64,000 nucleotides of DNA from Blastobasis lacticolella (GCA_905147135.1 LR990052.1:15128200-15192199), one strand, 5' to 3'. Shown: positions 19,247 through 30,027, counted from the stretch's first letter. The notes: a model not told the origin generated them from the sequence alone. Program-made: numbers and translations.

Positions 19247-19532
19247 TAGTTAGTTGCACACTAACCGATGCTCTCAGGCGCTGACCTAATTGGCCATGGT
19301 CGTGCGACGGGCGGCTTGGAGGTCTCCTATTCGTCAGTGCCTTACAGTGAGGGAAAACATCATGATGAAACCAGCACCTACAAGCGACTGAAACTGTAAC
19401 CATGATCCAGTCAGGCTTTCCAGTTAAAAGTGTCACGGAGGTCAGATGGCAGTCATTCCACTGCAATTATCTGATCTGCCAAATCCTGGACCATCGTAAA
19501 GGCGGACCCTAGACCCTCGCCCAAGATGATTA
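19247..19532 (+). repeat. SINE family A copy with about 60 bp insertion
   Basis: Starts at GTTAGTTGCACACTAACCGATGC (head missing), is interrupted after GCTCT by about 60 GC-rich bases (19280-19335), then resumes with ACAGTGAGGGAAAACATCAT and continues to CGGACCCTAGACCCTCGCCC. The interruption replaces the ACGGTG junction and contains no known motif. Confidence 0.8.
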
Positions 19533-20284
19533 CCTTTTTTTTCTTATAAATTGTTTAATAATACAAATATGTATTAAATAAACAAGGCATTAAATTAAGA
19601 ATGTCGGCATTATTTAAATCATATACAATACTTTAAGGCTCTTTTAATTAATGAATAATATGCCTCCTTTCAAAACACAATATCGACAGATATGTAGGTA
19701 CAAGTACACTGATTTTCTCTAAGGGAGATAGTCTTAACACAGTGGAGCAAGCGAACAGTGGAGAAAGGGAATATTCCTTTGATCATGGAACGAATAGACA
19801 ATCAATATTGATATAGGTCACAGAATACGCCATTATAATACGTCGAGAAGCTAACCCCTTGACTTTTGAATGGTTGTTATAAATACATGTGGATGTAAGT
19901 GTGCTTTATACCTGTATGTACAAAGCGTACATCCCCTAAACGGGATTACACGGTGACGTGACGGTGTACCCACCTACCCTACCCTATCACCCTTCTGGAC
20001 GTGAGCATCATCCACATTAGTAAAGTGTATTTCCATAATTTGGAGAGCTTCTCGACTGGACTAATAGAGGCATAAATATCAATGGAGAGTACCATATGTC
20101 GGGACACTATATTTCTTACTCCAACCTATTACTTCTTAATTCAATTTGTTGCGGGTTGACCTCGGTTTGAACTCGGACCAAGACTGTATTAGCTTGTCCT
20201 CGGGCGCGCCTGAGTGTCAAAACTCAGGACCTGTATGTGGTCGCCGCTGTAGATCCTGGCTACGCGGTGCAGCGGTGGGGCAAA
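19533..20284. other. intergenic DNA
   Basis: No gene supported upstream of the LINE remnants. Confidence 0.3.
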
Positions 20285-20376
20285 GCCCGTACCTGTCACA
20301 TCTTCGTTTTGCAGACGACATCATTTTGTTCGTAAATAACATTGAGAAGGTACAGGCAATGATGGAAGAGCTATAA
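20285..20376 (+). pseudogene. RTE-like reverse transcriptase fragment
   Basis: The frame encodes SPYLSHLRFADDIILFVNNI followed by EKVQAMMEEL and a stop. FADD is the reverse transcriptase catalytic box in the form usual for RTE/BovB-type LINEs. Only about 30 codons are convincing; upstream the frame loses similarity. It ends right where a different LINE remnant begins, so this is an old truncated insertion. Confidence 0.6.
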
Positions 20377-20419
20377 GTAGAGCGATAAGAGTGAGTAAGG
20401 GCGATGGTACAATAACCAG

Positions 20420-21455
20420 GTTAACATGGTGAGGTGGGCAGGTAGTTTGTCGGAGGAGTACAGGTTGGGGTGTGGAGTGAGACAGGGGGTTTGACGTCTC
20501 CTCGACTCTTCAACCTCTATGTCAACAAGCTGATTAAGGATCTTAGCATCCCGGAGTCGGGTGTTCCATAGATGGAATAAGCTGTAATAATATCAGCTAT
20601 GCCGATGATATGGTGCTGCTGAGTCCCTCCATTGGTGGTATTAGGAAGCTCCTGAGGAAATGTGAGGCTTACGCTGAGGCTCATGGGCTCAGGCACAATA
20701 CAAGGAAAAGTGAACTCCTTGTTTTCCAACCTAAACTGCACAAAGTTGACACTGTTCCACCAGTATTCCTGAGTGATGTGCAACTCAATAGAGTTACACA
20801 ATTTAAGTATCTGGGTCACTGGGTCTCGGAAGACCTCAGGGATGACGCCGACATTGAGAGGGAGTGGAGGGCGTTGGCTGTCCGCGGGGATATGTTGGCT
20901 TGCAGGTTCGTGCGTTGCACGAAAGATGTAAAGATTACCCTATTTAAGGCTTATTGTCAATCCTTTTATACGTGCAGCCTGTGGGTCTCATATTCTCGGA
21001 GGGCATACGACACTCTCCGCGTACAGTATAATAACATGTTTAGGATGCTGTTGGGGATTCGGAGGCATTGTAGTGCATTGGGCATGTTTGAGGCAGCAAG
21101 GATGGATGGTTTTCACGCTATCATCCTGCAGCGTGTCTGGGGGAGCCATAACAGCCTCCTAAATATGTGGGCAAACAGACTGGACTGTTCCATGATGCAA
21201 CACTGGCTTAAACTCCATGTTGCATCTGGGACTTAATTTTTATTAATAGTATATTTGCCTACTTAAGAATTTGACATTTTATTTGAATTTTGAATTACTT
21301 TTTTATTATGATATTGTGATGATTTTATGAATTTTATGAATGGAATGTTTAATTCTGTAATGATTTTAACAATATATTATAAGTAACTTAACTAACATAA
21401 TATAATATGTACTGTTAAAAATCGTATTTATATGGTCTGAAATAAATGATTAATA
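20420..21455 (+). pseudogene. decayed LINE: reverse transcriptase to 3' end
   Basis: RT motifs in order, with frame changes: LGCGVRQGG and PRLFNLYVNKLI (20450-20535), then SYADDMVLLSPS (20594-20630). From 20610 one frame is open for 208 codons: LRKCEAYAEAHGL, NTRKSELLVF, VTQFKYLGHWVSED, then CQSFYTCSLW and LRVQYNNMFRMLLG, and a stop at 21234-21236. This is the thumb and C-terminal region typical of CR1/Jockey-type LINEs. A 3' UTR of about 215 bp follows. At least two frameshifts lie upstream of 20610, so the element is inactive. Confidence 0.8.
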
Positions 21456-21490
21456 ATATATGCCGTGATCTTAAACGTCAGTTGAAAATT

Positions 21491-21590
21491 AATACTCAGA
21501 ATAAGTCATTGGTACATGGCGGCACTACGAATCGAACCCGGTACCTCTGGCTTACGAGTCCGACGCACTAGCCATTAAGTACCCACGCTC
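21491..21590 (-). repeat. SINE family A head fragment
   Basis: Minus-strand head only: reverse complement of GGCACTACGAATCGAACCCG, GGTACCTCTGGCTTACGAG and ACCCACGCTC. The body and tail are absent. Confidence 0.75.
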
Positions 21591-22330
21591 TAACACAACG
21601 GCAATATAACTCCATTGATGGAATACTAATACTAACGTACCTAATACGATACAAGTCTCGTGACTCTCCTGTAAAAATATACGAGACCTAATATGGAGCC
21701 AACACTGACAGTACTTTTTTAATTAATATTCTGCTTATTGCAACGTACAACACACTAAACTCACTACACACACACACTCTTAAACATACTAAGTAGATAA
21801 TAATACTTAAACTTTGATCAATATATTTTATGCATGTTTGGTGTCTAGCACTTTATTTGATCTCATTTATAATGATATTTTTCTGACTGTGATATCACGA
21901 AATGGAAGGACTTTATGGGTGGATATAAGCTGTTATTAGACTTTTTCCTTTATAAACATTACCTATTTTCATGCCAAATTTCATCTTTCTAAGTTAAATG
22001 GAAGCGGTATATTTTTTTGATTATCCATAAGTGACTGAGTGAGTGACGAAATATTGAAACTTCGATCATCGATATTTTAAAAAATATTAAAGGTAGAAAC
22101 TAGTAATCTCTACATTATGTAGACAATGCAATATAATTTAGGCAGTTTCTTTAGTTCCTAACAAAGATAGAAAGAGCTCAAAAAGCGTTGAATTTATCCA
22201 GGAAAGGTTGTACGGCCGTGCTTGTCAGCTCGACTTGGCGGTGCCACTGCCGTGCCCTCTAATAATGCAGCATAATCAAATGCGCAGACGCTGCGAGGAC
22301 TAACCCACAACTAACACATGGCACAAGTAA
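21591..22330. other. intergenic DNA
   Basis: No gene seen. A GC-rich patch at 22205-22320 has no open frame or second copy here. Confidence 0.35.
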
Positions 22331-22470
22331 CGAGATTAGAGTATCTTCTTTTTATTTTTGTTTTGTTTATGTCTCTGTTTCATTATATTCTTTTAATTTC
22401 ATTTTAAGAATTTTGTGCTGTGTGTTTGAGTGTAATAAATGTGTTTTACTTTACTTTACTTTTTAACCTC
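22331..22470 (+). repeat. probable LINE 3' end with (ACTTT)n tail
   Basis: T-rich sequence leading into TGTGTTTGAGTGTAATAAATG and then repeated TTACTTTACTTTACTTTT (22443-22462). AATAAA plus a simple-repeat tail suggests a non-LTR retrotransposon 3' end. No coding part remains. Confidence 0.4.
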
Positions 22471-22807
22471 TCACCTACCGTAATACCTAAACATAATAAC
22501 ACTGTTACAATCCTCGGGTATTGATCAAATCCTTCAGTTCTCAGAATGGGTACGGATTCATTCCCAATTCAACATCGGCGTCGTGTTGCTACTTTCGTCG
22601 CGGATTGACGGCGTGTCAAATAAAAGGGGAACTGGAAGAAATCTTACACCGCGCCTGTTTCGCCGTATAGCGGAATGCGAGTACCCGCGTGTTTTATTTG
22701 TCAAAATGAATCGCAGGAAGGAAGTGTCGTGGATGACTACAGTTACTATGTAACACGCTAGCGTGAAAAGTCGTAATCAATGTAGTAGAGAAGGATTTGT
22801 GGTTTGT
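22471..22807. other. intergenic DNA
   Basis: Nothing recognised. Confidence 0.35.
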
Positions 22808-22985
22808 TAACTCTTTATTGCATGGAAAGAAGAAAGTAAAAAAGAATAAGTATTACATTGCAATTGCAAAGGCAGGGTTATGTCATATCGGGATTTCTTC
22901 CAGCTAACCTTAGAAGACTTTAGGTAGTCGGAGATTTTAAAATTCAACCATGCGTCACGATACTTAGATGGGCACAACGCAACGA
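22808..22985 (-). repeat. LINE 3'-end fragment, family J copy 2
   Basis: Reverse complement of the 2367-2505 copy: AACTCTTTATTGCATGG, TTGCAAAGGCAGGGTTATG, then GGGATTTCTTCCAGCTAACC. A further 60 bp at 22925-22985 (TTCAACCATGCGTCACG) extend the element beyond what copy 1 retains. Confidence 0.6.
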
Positions 22986-23090
22986 ACTTTAATTTCAAAC
23001 GTTCATCTATTCTTTAATATTTTGTGAGAGGACTATATGCCAATGGCATTTGCATATCTAGCCCCTTTTCAACGGTAGTTGTATATTTTA

Positions 23091-23158
23091 GCGTGGCGGC
23101 ATTGGGTATCGAACTCGGTACTTCTCGCTTACGACACCATTACGCCACCGTTGCTCCA
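23091..23158 (-). repeat. SINE family A head fragment
   Basis: GCGTGGCGGCATTGGGTATCG, AACTCGGTACTTCTCGCTTACG and CGCCACCGTTGCTCC are the reverse complement of the tRNA-like head. It lies 80 bp from a near full-length copy in the opposite orientation. Confidence 0.7.
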
Positions 23159-23237
23159 CATTACTTAAGGCTGCGCGCAGAACATTACTTAGAAGTATCT
23201 ATTTTAATTAAATTACATATTCCAAATCTAAAGTTAG

Positions 23238-23583
23238 GAGCGTCGGTGGCCGAGAGATTAGGATATCCGACTCATAAGCGAGAGGTACCGGGTTCGAATC
23301 CCACTTCAGCCAAGTACCAATGACTGTATTCTGAGTTGTGTACATTTGTTGAATGCTAACCGATGGTCTTACGGTGAGGGAAAACATCGTGATGAAACCT
23401 TTATTCAGGGACCTAAATGTGTACCGATGATCCAATCTGGTCAGGTTCCGCTGGTAGCAAGGTCACGGTGGTCAGATGGCAGTAGCTCAACTGTAATTAT
23501 CTGATCCGCCAAATCCTCCCAAACGGCGGACCCTGTGCCCTCATGCGCGAGAGCACAACCGGAACATTAACGCGAAAATGATT
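23238..23583 (+). repeat. SINE family A, near full-length copy
   Basis: Complete layout: head GAGCGTCGGTGGCCGAGAG (A box), GGGTTCGAATCCCAC (B box, about 23290), CGGTGAGGGAAAACATCGTG, TGATCCAATCTGGTCAGG, GTCAGATGGCAGTAGCTCAAC, CGGACCCTGTGCCCTCATGC and AACATTAACGCGAAAATGATT. The pol III promoter boxes are intact in sequence. Confidence 0.9.
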
Positions 23584-24531
23584 ATTTTTATTATTACAAA
23601 TCCATAATATACAAGCTAATCTTAATTAAGGATTCACTGCCTTTCAGTATATTCAAATATACAACACTTCACCTTATCCCCTAAAAACCACAATTCCATT
23701 GATTAGCAAAATTGAATTTCTAATTATGCGGTTCAATTAAATCGCTTGCTTAAATGGACAACCAGTAAACAATCCTACTACATTCTATTTTAATCCATAA
23801 ATGTGGAAGTTTGTATGTTTTGGATGTGTCTTTCTAAATCACAAATGGTTTTGGATGAAAGGCATAAAGATAATTTACCGCAACAGAATGTAGTTCTTGC
23901 GAAAACAGAGCATAACCGAATTTTACGCGAAGTTGCAGGCAAAAATAGTATTAAAATAATATTGTATGACGAAACTCTCATCCGCAGGTAGATCTGAAAA
24001 TATTATAAGACCAAACCACGACCAACCATGACTTGCTGTATCAATCACGCTACGCACACTGTATATCTATGTCTTGAATTATATAAGAAACACATATACT
24101 ATGTGATTTTCTATGAATACTGCTGCAAATTATCCATTTAAATAAATAATTTATTTAACCAAATAAGACAAGTCAGTCTAAACAGAGAACTATTAAATCG
24201 TAGTAGCGTGTAGCATTTAGTTTCAAATCGAAATAACTCATGTTTAGCCGGATACAGGCCATCATGAAATCCAGTTCAAGCCAATTTTCGCAGTAATTGT
24301 ATCTGTTCAGCTCAATTGATTCGCACCATTTTATCGTGCGTCGGCCGAAATGCGTAGTTGCTCCACCAAAATGCAGAAATATGTAAGTTTTTTCAAAGTT
24401 ATAGGTGGTAGTCTGGTAGTGGCATGAAACGATTAGTAAATTTAGGCGCTCATTAAAATCATGGCTGCTGCAGAAGTGCCTTCATTCGGTCATTGTTATT
24501 TTAAATTTTTGACACATTAGTCAATAATGAA
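23584..24531. other. intergenic DNA
   Basis: About 950 bp with no recognised gene. Complementary open frames at 23790-23991 show no supporting features. Confidence 0.35.
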
Positions 24532-24792
24532 GTCATCATTATCATCACAGCCCGTAACAGTCCACTGCAGGACTTAGGGGGTCTCCCACGAAAGGGGAGG
24601 CTATTGCCATAATCTCCACGCTTGGCAGGTGGGTTGGAGATCGCAGTGTTTAAATATAACAATGGAAAATGCTGCTGTCCATTTTCCAGACTACGGACAC
24701 TCTTGATATTTTACCTCGAAAACATTAGTCGCCTTCTACGACACCCATGAGTGTAAGGGTTGGTGCTATTCTCCTCTGCCGGACACCACACG
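24532..24792 (-). repeat. dispersed repeat family B, full-length copy
   Basis: All blocks present on the plus strand: ATCATCACAGCCCGTAACAG, TCCACTGCAGGACTTAGGG, ATTGCCATAATCTCCACGC, GGAGATCGCAGTGTTTAAAT, AAAACATTAGTCGCCTTC and GCCGGACACCACACG. The (ATC)n at the left edge is the 3' tail of the minus-strand element. Confidence 0.85.
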
Positions 24793-25628
24793 TCTAAATA
24801 ATTAAGTAATTTGACTGAATTAGTCATTTCAAATATTTGAAACATGCCATGTTTTTATTTTCTTCATTGATTTCTTTGATTATCTACGATTTTTTTTTTC
24901 TGAAATTGAGTTCGTTGTTTTGAATGTTTGCCATGCCATTTGAATTAATTAATTTTGCTATTTTGAACTTTAGACATTGACATGAAAATGTTATTCGTGT
25001 TTATTAATATTTTCATTTCTATAATATTATTTATGTATAATTTCCAACACAAATGCATATATGTTACCGATTAAAATTGAATAGTATTGTTCAATCTCTT
25101 CGTCAATTGATGTTTAATGTCAACGATAATGATGTTGACTCTTAGTTTTAAATTATGAATTAATATACGTATTTCCGTGAACAGTCGTACGTCGCAAGGC
25201 AATTAATTAGTATGACGGAGCATTATTGTGAATTACATTGTGTTGACACCTAATTAAATTTCACTGCAATACACAGCAGCAAAGTATGACGGAGAGATGT
25301 AACAAACCTACGAGATAGGAAGGTTTAATAATTTAAAATCTTTAATTGTTGGGAACAATTGTTTTATAAGAAATTAGAAGAAATACCGAGAAGTGGGACC
25401 TAATTTAGACGAATGCCAGTTTTTTTGTAATATGATCATCGCTAATAGCGAATGTAGGGAAAAACTGCGTGAATAGTTGTATGGGCAACGACAAACTCAA
25501 AACAGCGAAAAGTACGATATATAATATAATTGGTAACTCGATAAAATCATCCAATACTGTGATCAAATCAGATCAGATACTCAGATGTAATAGCGTAACA
25601 GACAAATATTATCTCTACGCTACCGCAC
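24793..25628. other. intergenic AT-rich DNA upstream of a host gene
   Basis: No gene. This is the 5' flank or intron side of the secreted-protein exon at 26381. Confidence 0.35.
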
Positions 25629-25700
25629 ATATATAGTCGCGAATATATGAATTTTTACTTTAGTCCTCGTCGTCATATCCGAGCGTAAGTCGACGATGCT
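25629..25700 (+). promoter_or_regulatory. possible TATA promoter of the 26381 gene
   Basis: ATATATAG at about 25630-25637 is followed about 25-30 bp downstream by TTTAGTCCTCGTC. A GTAAGT donor-like word lies at 25685-25690 and an ATG at 25696. This is the only promoter-like spot within 1 kb upstream of the secreted-protein exon, but no exon 1 with a matching phase-0 donor is evident. Speculative. A GT-rich microsatellite-like stretch (25736-25812) follows. Confidence 0.2.
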
Positions 25701-25856
25701 CCGTGGAGGAGTGACACTCGTGTCGAAGTTTACCAGTGATAATAAAGTGGTGGTGATATAGTGGGGGTGCAAGTGGTGGTACTAGTGGTGGTGGTAGTTG
25801 TGTAGTGTGGTGAGCCATTAACAGAAGAAACTATGCTAAAAATCCACATAAAAAAA

Positions 25857-26202
25857 CATCTTGGCATTAATGACCCGATTGTGTTCTCACGCACGAGAGC
25901 CTGGAGTCCGCTTTGACCATTATCCAGGATTTGGCAGATCAGGTACAGTAAAGGGACTGTCATCTGACCTCCGTAACCCTGCTACCAGGTGGACCCGAAC
26001 AGATTTCATCATTTTAACACATTCAGTCGCCTGAATATGCAGGATTCATCACGATGTTTTCCCTCACCGTAAGAGCATCGTTAGTATTCAACCAATGTTC
26101 ATAACTCGGTAAAGAGTCATTGGTACATGGCGGCAGTAGGAGTCGACCCCGGTACCTCTCACATATAAGTCGTGTACCTTAACCACTAGGCTAACGACGC
26201 TC
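25857..26202 (-). repeat. SINE family A, near full-length copy
   Basis: Minus-strand copy with tail CATCTTGGCATTAATG at the left, TTCATCACGATGTTTTCCCTC in the body, and head GTCGACCCCGGTACCTC (degenerate B box) to CTAACGACGCTCC at the right. Probably lies within the intron before the 26381 exon. Confidence 0.88.
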
Positions 26203-26380
26203 CCACGCTCAAAATTTATAAATTAACAACTTAATGTATAATGGAGTCTCGCAAATAAACGCCTTGACATGCCTTTGATATGATCAACATCTTTTTTTTG
26301 CACCTTGTTTCATCTTCTTCTTAGCGTGTGACAATGACAAACACTAGTATTATTATTTTATTACCTACCTTTGTCCCCAG

Positions 26381-26785
26381 CTCATTACCATACTATTCGT
26401 ATGGACATCTGTCACATGTAATGAAGGATCCTACGGACCGGTCAGCGGCTACAGCGACCGATCTTCCGGCGACAACTGGCCATTATTCTACGACGCAATC
26501 CCAGCTGGGAGGTTATCGAATAGGCCTGACGAAAGGTTATACGATAACAAGATAGACTATAGACAGCCGAAGGACTACGATTCTCAGTACACTGGGTATA
26601 TTGTGCCAGAGCTGCCGAAGCCTACTCAGAAACCTACAGAGAAACCAGACTTCATCAATAACCCGCCGGACATCACACCGCCAACGCTGACGGAAGCACA
26701 ACAGCAGCTCCTAAACGCTATTGACACACTATTGAGGAACCAAAGGTCTCAAAGTGCTGACAGAAACCTCCCAACAGCCGGTTAG
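26381..26785 (+). CDS. terminal exon of an unrecognised secreted protein
   Basis: A classic 3' splice site (TTATTACCTACCTTTGTCCCCAG, partly quoted) ends at 26380. From CTC at 26381 one frame is open for 134 codons to TAG at 26783-26785. There is no in-frame ATG between the acceptor and the upstream stop at 26345-26347, so an earlier exon must supply the start. The exon opens with a hydrophobic run LITILFVWTSVTC, the end of a signal peptide, then a Gly/Ser/Tyr-rich part (NEGSYGPVSGYSDRSSGDNW), an acidic/Tyr region (DERLYDNKIDYRQPKDYDSQ), a Pro/Thr/Lys-rich linker (PELPKPTQKPTEKP) and a helical Gln/Leu tail (LTEAQQQLLNAIDTLLRNQR). No domain is recognised. It is probably a small extracellular protein. 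A polyadenylation signal AATAAA lies at 27099-27104. Codon use looks coding, unlike the neighbouring repeats. Confidence 0.75.
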   Translation, partial: LITILFVWTSVTCNEGSYGPVSGYSDRSSGDNWPLFYDAIPAGRLSNRPDERLYDNKIDYRQPKDYDSQYTGYIVPELPKPTQKPTEKPDFINNPPDITPPTLTEAQQQLLNAIDTLLRNQRSQSADRNLPTAG

Positions 26786-26918
26786 ATGGGCAGAAATCAG
26801 TTAATTGGTTGTTGATGATCATATAAATTGTATTACTGGTGTTTCTTGTTTAATATTGTTCTCAAAGTATTAATTTCATGTACGTATTAGAGTCTTAAAC
26901 GATAGCGAAGTATAGAAG

Positions 26919-26972
26919 AATAGAGGGGAGGCCTTTGCCCAGCAATGTGATGATCCAGGCTGATATAAATTA
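26919..26972 (+). repeat. short dispersed repeat fragment
   Basis: TAGAGGGGAGGCCTTTGCCC, AGCAATGTGATGATCCAGGC and TGATATAAAT resemble the 3' end of a common insect retroelement family with a GGCCTTTGCCCAGCAGTGG core. Single copy here, so the assignment is from general knowledge. Confidence 0.45.
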
Positions 26973-27463
26973 TTAAAATTACACTCTTATGTCATTTCAT
27001 GTAGTTTCATTTTGTTTGTGAGCTTTATTATGCACGAACTCTAGGACTGTATAACTCTACACAAAAATACCTTTTTAGTAATTAGCAGACAGTCTTTTAA
27101 TAAATAAATAGTTTATGGATTTTTGTTTGGCGTCGCAATAACAGATTAAAGATAAACCTTAATAACCCAAATGATTGAAGAAACACAATTAAATAATTGG
27201 AACCATCTTCATTAAGAACTTTCAACAAAAAAATAGTGTAATTTCCAATTTCAGTTCTGTCACACTACAGGTTAACGGATTTATTTACAATATTTTGCGC
27301 TGGACCATGCCAGCTGAGCTCCACCGCCGCCGCAGTGTAAGCAAACCCGACGTACTCTACAATAACGTTTTATTGGACTAAACTTAATAATATTGGTAAA
27401 TCTAAGACGCTACCTCGATGCGAAATTGAATTTCACTCTATCAAATAACGAAATGAACCTTGG
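26973..27463. other. 3' flank of the secreted-protein exon
   Basis: AT-rich, includes AATAAA at 27099-27104. No other feature. Confidence 0.35.
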
Positions 27464-27769
27464 TCATCTTGGCGTCAATGTCCCATTTGTGCTCTAGCGC
27501 ACGAGGGCCCGGGGTCCGCCTTGACCATGATCCAATATTTGTCTGATCAGGTTATTACAGTGGAGAGACTGTCATCTGACCCTGACCAGATTGGATCATG
27601 GTTACACATTCAGTCGCCTGTGCAGGTTTCATCAAGATCGCCGTAAGAGCATCGGTTAGTGTTCAACTAATATACTTAACTAAGAAAAGTCATTGGTACA
27701 TGGAGGCACTGGGGATCGAATCCATTATCTCATGTCAGGAGTCAGACCCATTAACCATAGACTCTCCGA
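27464..27769 (-). repeat. SINE family A copy with internal deletion
   Basis: Tail CATCTTGGCGTCAATG at the left, GGGGTCCGCCTTGACCATG, then a deletion joins ATCTGACC directly to CTGACCAGATTGGATCATGG (27576-27600). The head at the right has GGGGATCGAATCCATTATC. Confidence 0.85.
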
Positions 27770-28722
27770 CGAAAAAAACCTAAGAATATGTTAACAACTT
27801 ACTTTTAGTCAGGGTTTGCTAACACTGAGGAGGATAGGTAGGTACCACATGCTTATTCACGTTGAATTAAAAGAAAATCTACAAACGTATACAAACACTA
27901 AAATGGGCACTAAAAATTACTTACTATTTAACGTATAAACTTTGTATACCTACTAGGTTCAAATTTAAAATCCTCACTCAGTAAACTCGTAATCCTAAAA
28001 CCAATTTTAAAAACATTCCCAATGGGCACCATCCGCCGCCAAGTGCCGTAGTTCAGCGAAAAATCTCCAAAAATACAGTCACGTCTTGCTTCAAACTTTG
28101 TCAGTAACGATCTTTGTTGTAACAAAGGGGGTCGTAAATTGAATGAATACCTTCCTGGAACCAACACATCTGTTGGATTCGTTGAGCGAACGTAACTGAA
28201 ATCTTTCAAAGGCCCCGCGTACATTGTTGGAGGGTTGGAGGTCCTTTCGAAACGTTTGCTTCTACAAGTCATCTCTGAAATTAGAGAACCGACGCAAATC
28301 GGTTTAAAATAACCAAAATCCGATGTGTTTTGTATGGGAACCAGCCTTTGAAGTAGTTTTTGGTAAATGTCAAAGCATTTAAAGGACGATTCGCTGACCC
28401 TCTATAGGCACCCGACCCTCTTCGCGCCTTGTTAGGTTTTTCATTCAGCTATTTTAAGTTCAAGGGTTATCATGAAATAGTTCAAATGAAAGTTCATCCG
28501 TAGCTAGAAAATGTCATATTCTATAGATATATTGCCTTCGGTCCTAAGTAGATTGGGTTTTTGTTTACAATATCATTTATAAGAACCTTCTTCCATATCG
28601 CTCACTTACCAACTCAATCCCAATCTTCGACACTGTAAAGTATAATCTTTTATTACTTCGTTCTTTCGCGCTGCAAATCTATCAGATGGTATAACTCAGT
28701 GAAGTCTGAGAAGTTTGCCTGG
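27770..28722. other. intergenic DNA; weak open frame
   Basis: A minus-strand frame of 114 codons (28272-27928) contains TSNPPTMYAGPLKDFSY and LVPGRYSFNLRPPLL and has no known domain. It could be a chance frame in an old repeat. No splice context or signal peptide. Not called as a gene. Confidence 0.2.
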
Positions 28723-29159
28723 GTGAGTATTAGGGGTCGCAATACCGGTATATTTGGAAAAGTTGCTAGTAATTTATTATAAACTTTTAATTATTATATT
28801 ATTTATTGCAAAAAAGTCATAAACAGACTTAAAGAGTACCTCAAAAGGTTATTTTCTAAAAGTAAAATCTAATTTTAATTTCCCCTATTATAGATCCCAA
28901 ATCGAAAAGGCTTTTCTTTTGCTATAATGTTTGAGAAAATTATATTGAAGCCAACTATTATGCGTTTTGTTAGTCTAGATTGTGGTTAGAATATAAAATT
29001 GATTCTAATAGTGCAAAAGTGATATAATTTTATTTTAATCGAATACCGAACATCCCGGTTTTTGTAAAATGAATACTGGTATTGCGAAGGCGTATTTTTC
29101 GTCCGGGATCCGGGTATTTTCGGTATCCGGGATCCCGGTTTGCGACCCCTAGTTAGTAT
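28723..29159. mobile_element. hAT-like MITE with 8-bp target duplication
   Basis: The left end TAGGGGTCGCAATACCGG (28731) and the reverse complement of the right end, TAGGGGTCGCAAACCGGG (ending 29151), are inverted repeats of the RAGGGGTCGCAA type known from hAT transposons. Flanking octamers GTGAGTAT (28723-28730) and GTTAGTAT (29152-29159) match 7 of 8, the 8-bp target-site duplication expected for hAT. The interior of 421 bp is non-coding, with reiterated CCGGGATCC-type words near the right end. Confidence 0.8.
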
Positions 29160-29245
29160 CAGCGCCATATCTATTTCTGCCGCCAAAAAACAATATTGGC
29201 ATCGTTGTGTTCTGGTTTGTTTTGAAGGATATTTATGCCTCTTGG

Positions 29246-29500
29246 TAGAGCTCGTCTAGTCTAAAATGACGCGCCCCACTACTTAGTTAATTGATTTCGA
29301 TGTGTGAGTGCAAATATTGATAACGACACTTCATCTGTGTGGGAGCCAATGAACGACGCGTGCTCCTACGTTTGAATTTCACCGGCAACTGAATGACCAA
29401 TTACAACGGCATTTGTATATGTATTGCGTCCATATTTTAAACTTGCTTGTGTGCGTTAATGCGATAGTGCGGCGCGTCATTTTAGATTAGACGAGCTCTA
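29246..29500. mobile_element. MITE with 30-bp terminal inverted repeats, probable TA target
   Basis: The left end TAGAGCTCGTCTAGTCTAAA continues as ATGACGCGCC; the reverse complement of the right end reads TAGAGCTCGTCTAATCTAAA and continues as ATGACGCGCC. One mismatch in 30. The outer TA on both sides could be a TA target duplication (Tc1/mariner type). 255 bp, non-coding. It lies 95 bp from the hAT-like MITE. Confidence 0.8.
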
Positions 29501-29815
29501 TTTATCAATTAGAGGCACGAAGCATTTCATTTTATCCTCAAAATGACAACGCGCGTGCGGCGCCCTGCATTTCATTGAAGCATGTGCACGCGTGCGGCTT
29601 GCGAGCAGTTGCTGCAACAGCTCATTCGCAGCGTGTTTACGAGATCTCAACGCACCTTTAGATAACAGATAGGTTTTTACTTTGCATTTAGCATAGTTAC
29701 CCACTTATTCTACAGAATAGTATAAGTGCTTCCATTCCATACCTAGTTTAAAAGTCCGAGGGAAATGGACCTCGGCTCATTGCGCCCGCGTCTATTTTCC
29801 GCTCCGTTTGGCCAC
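29501..29815. other. intergenic DNA
   Basis: GC-richer around 29545-29640; only short open frames. No gene supported. Confidence 0.35.
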
Positions 29816-29895
29816 AGAGTATAAATACACGTTTCGCGCAGTGCATCAACGAAGCCGCCACACTGCACAATACCGGCCATGTCGTTACGCTGAAA
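29816..29895 (+). promoter_or_regulatory. TATA promoter-like sequence, possible orphan
   Basis: TATAAATA (29820-29827) is followed 20-28 bp downstream by GCAGTGCATCA, an arthropod initiator-like stretch, and then by ATG at 29879-29881, which opens only MSLR before TGA. The spacing of TATA and initiator is right for a start site. The missing reading frame suggests a decayed gene, a uORF or a first exon. Speculative. Confidence 0.3.
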
Positions 29896-30027
29896 ATGAT
29901 ATATTGTCACTATAACTTTGACAAACTGGCTGGAAAATGTGAACAGATAAATGCACCATATTTTTTGCCTTTAGCAAAACAATATACATTTTTGAAGGAA
30001 CGAAAGAAAATATTTTATAAATAGACA

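Noticed and set aside
25736..25812. Coding or structured element in the GTG-rich tract
   Set aside because: Imperfect simple repeat (GTG/GGT) without reading frame support.
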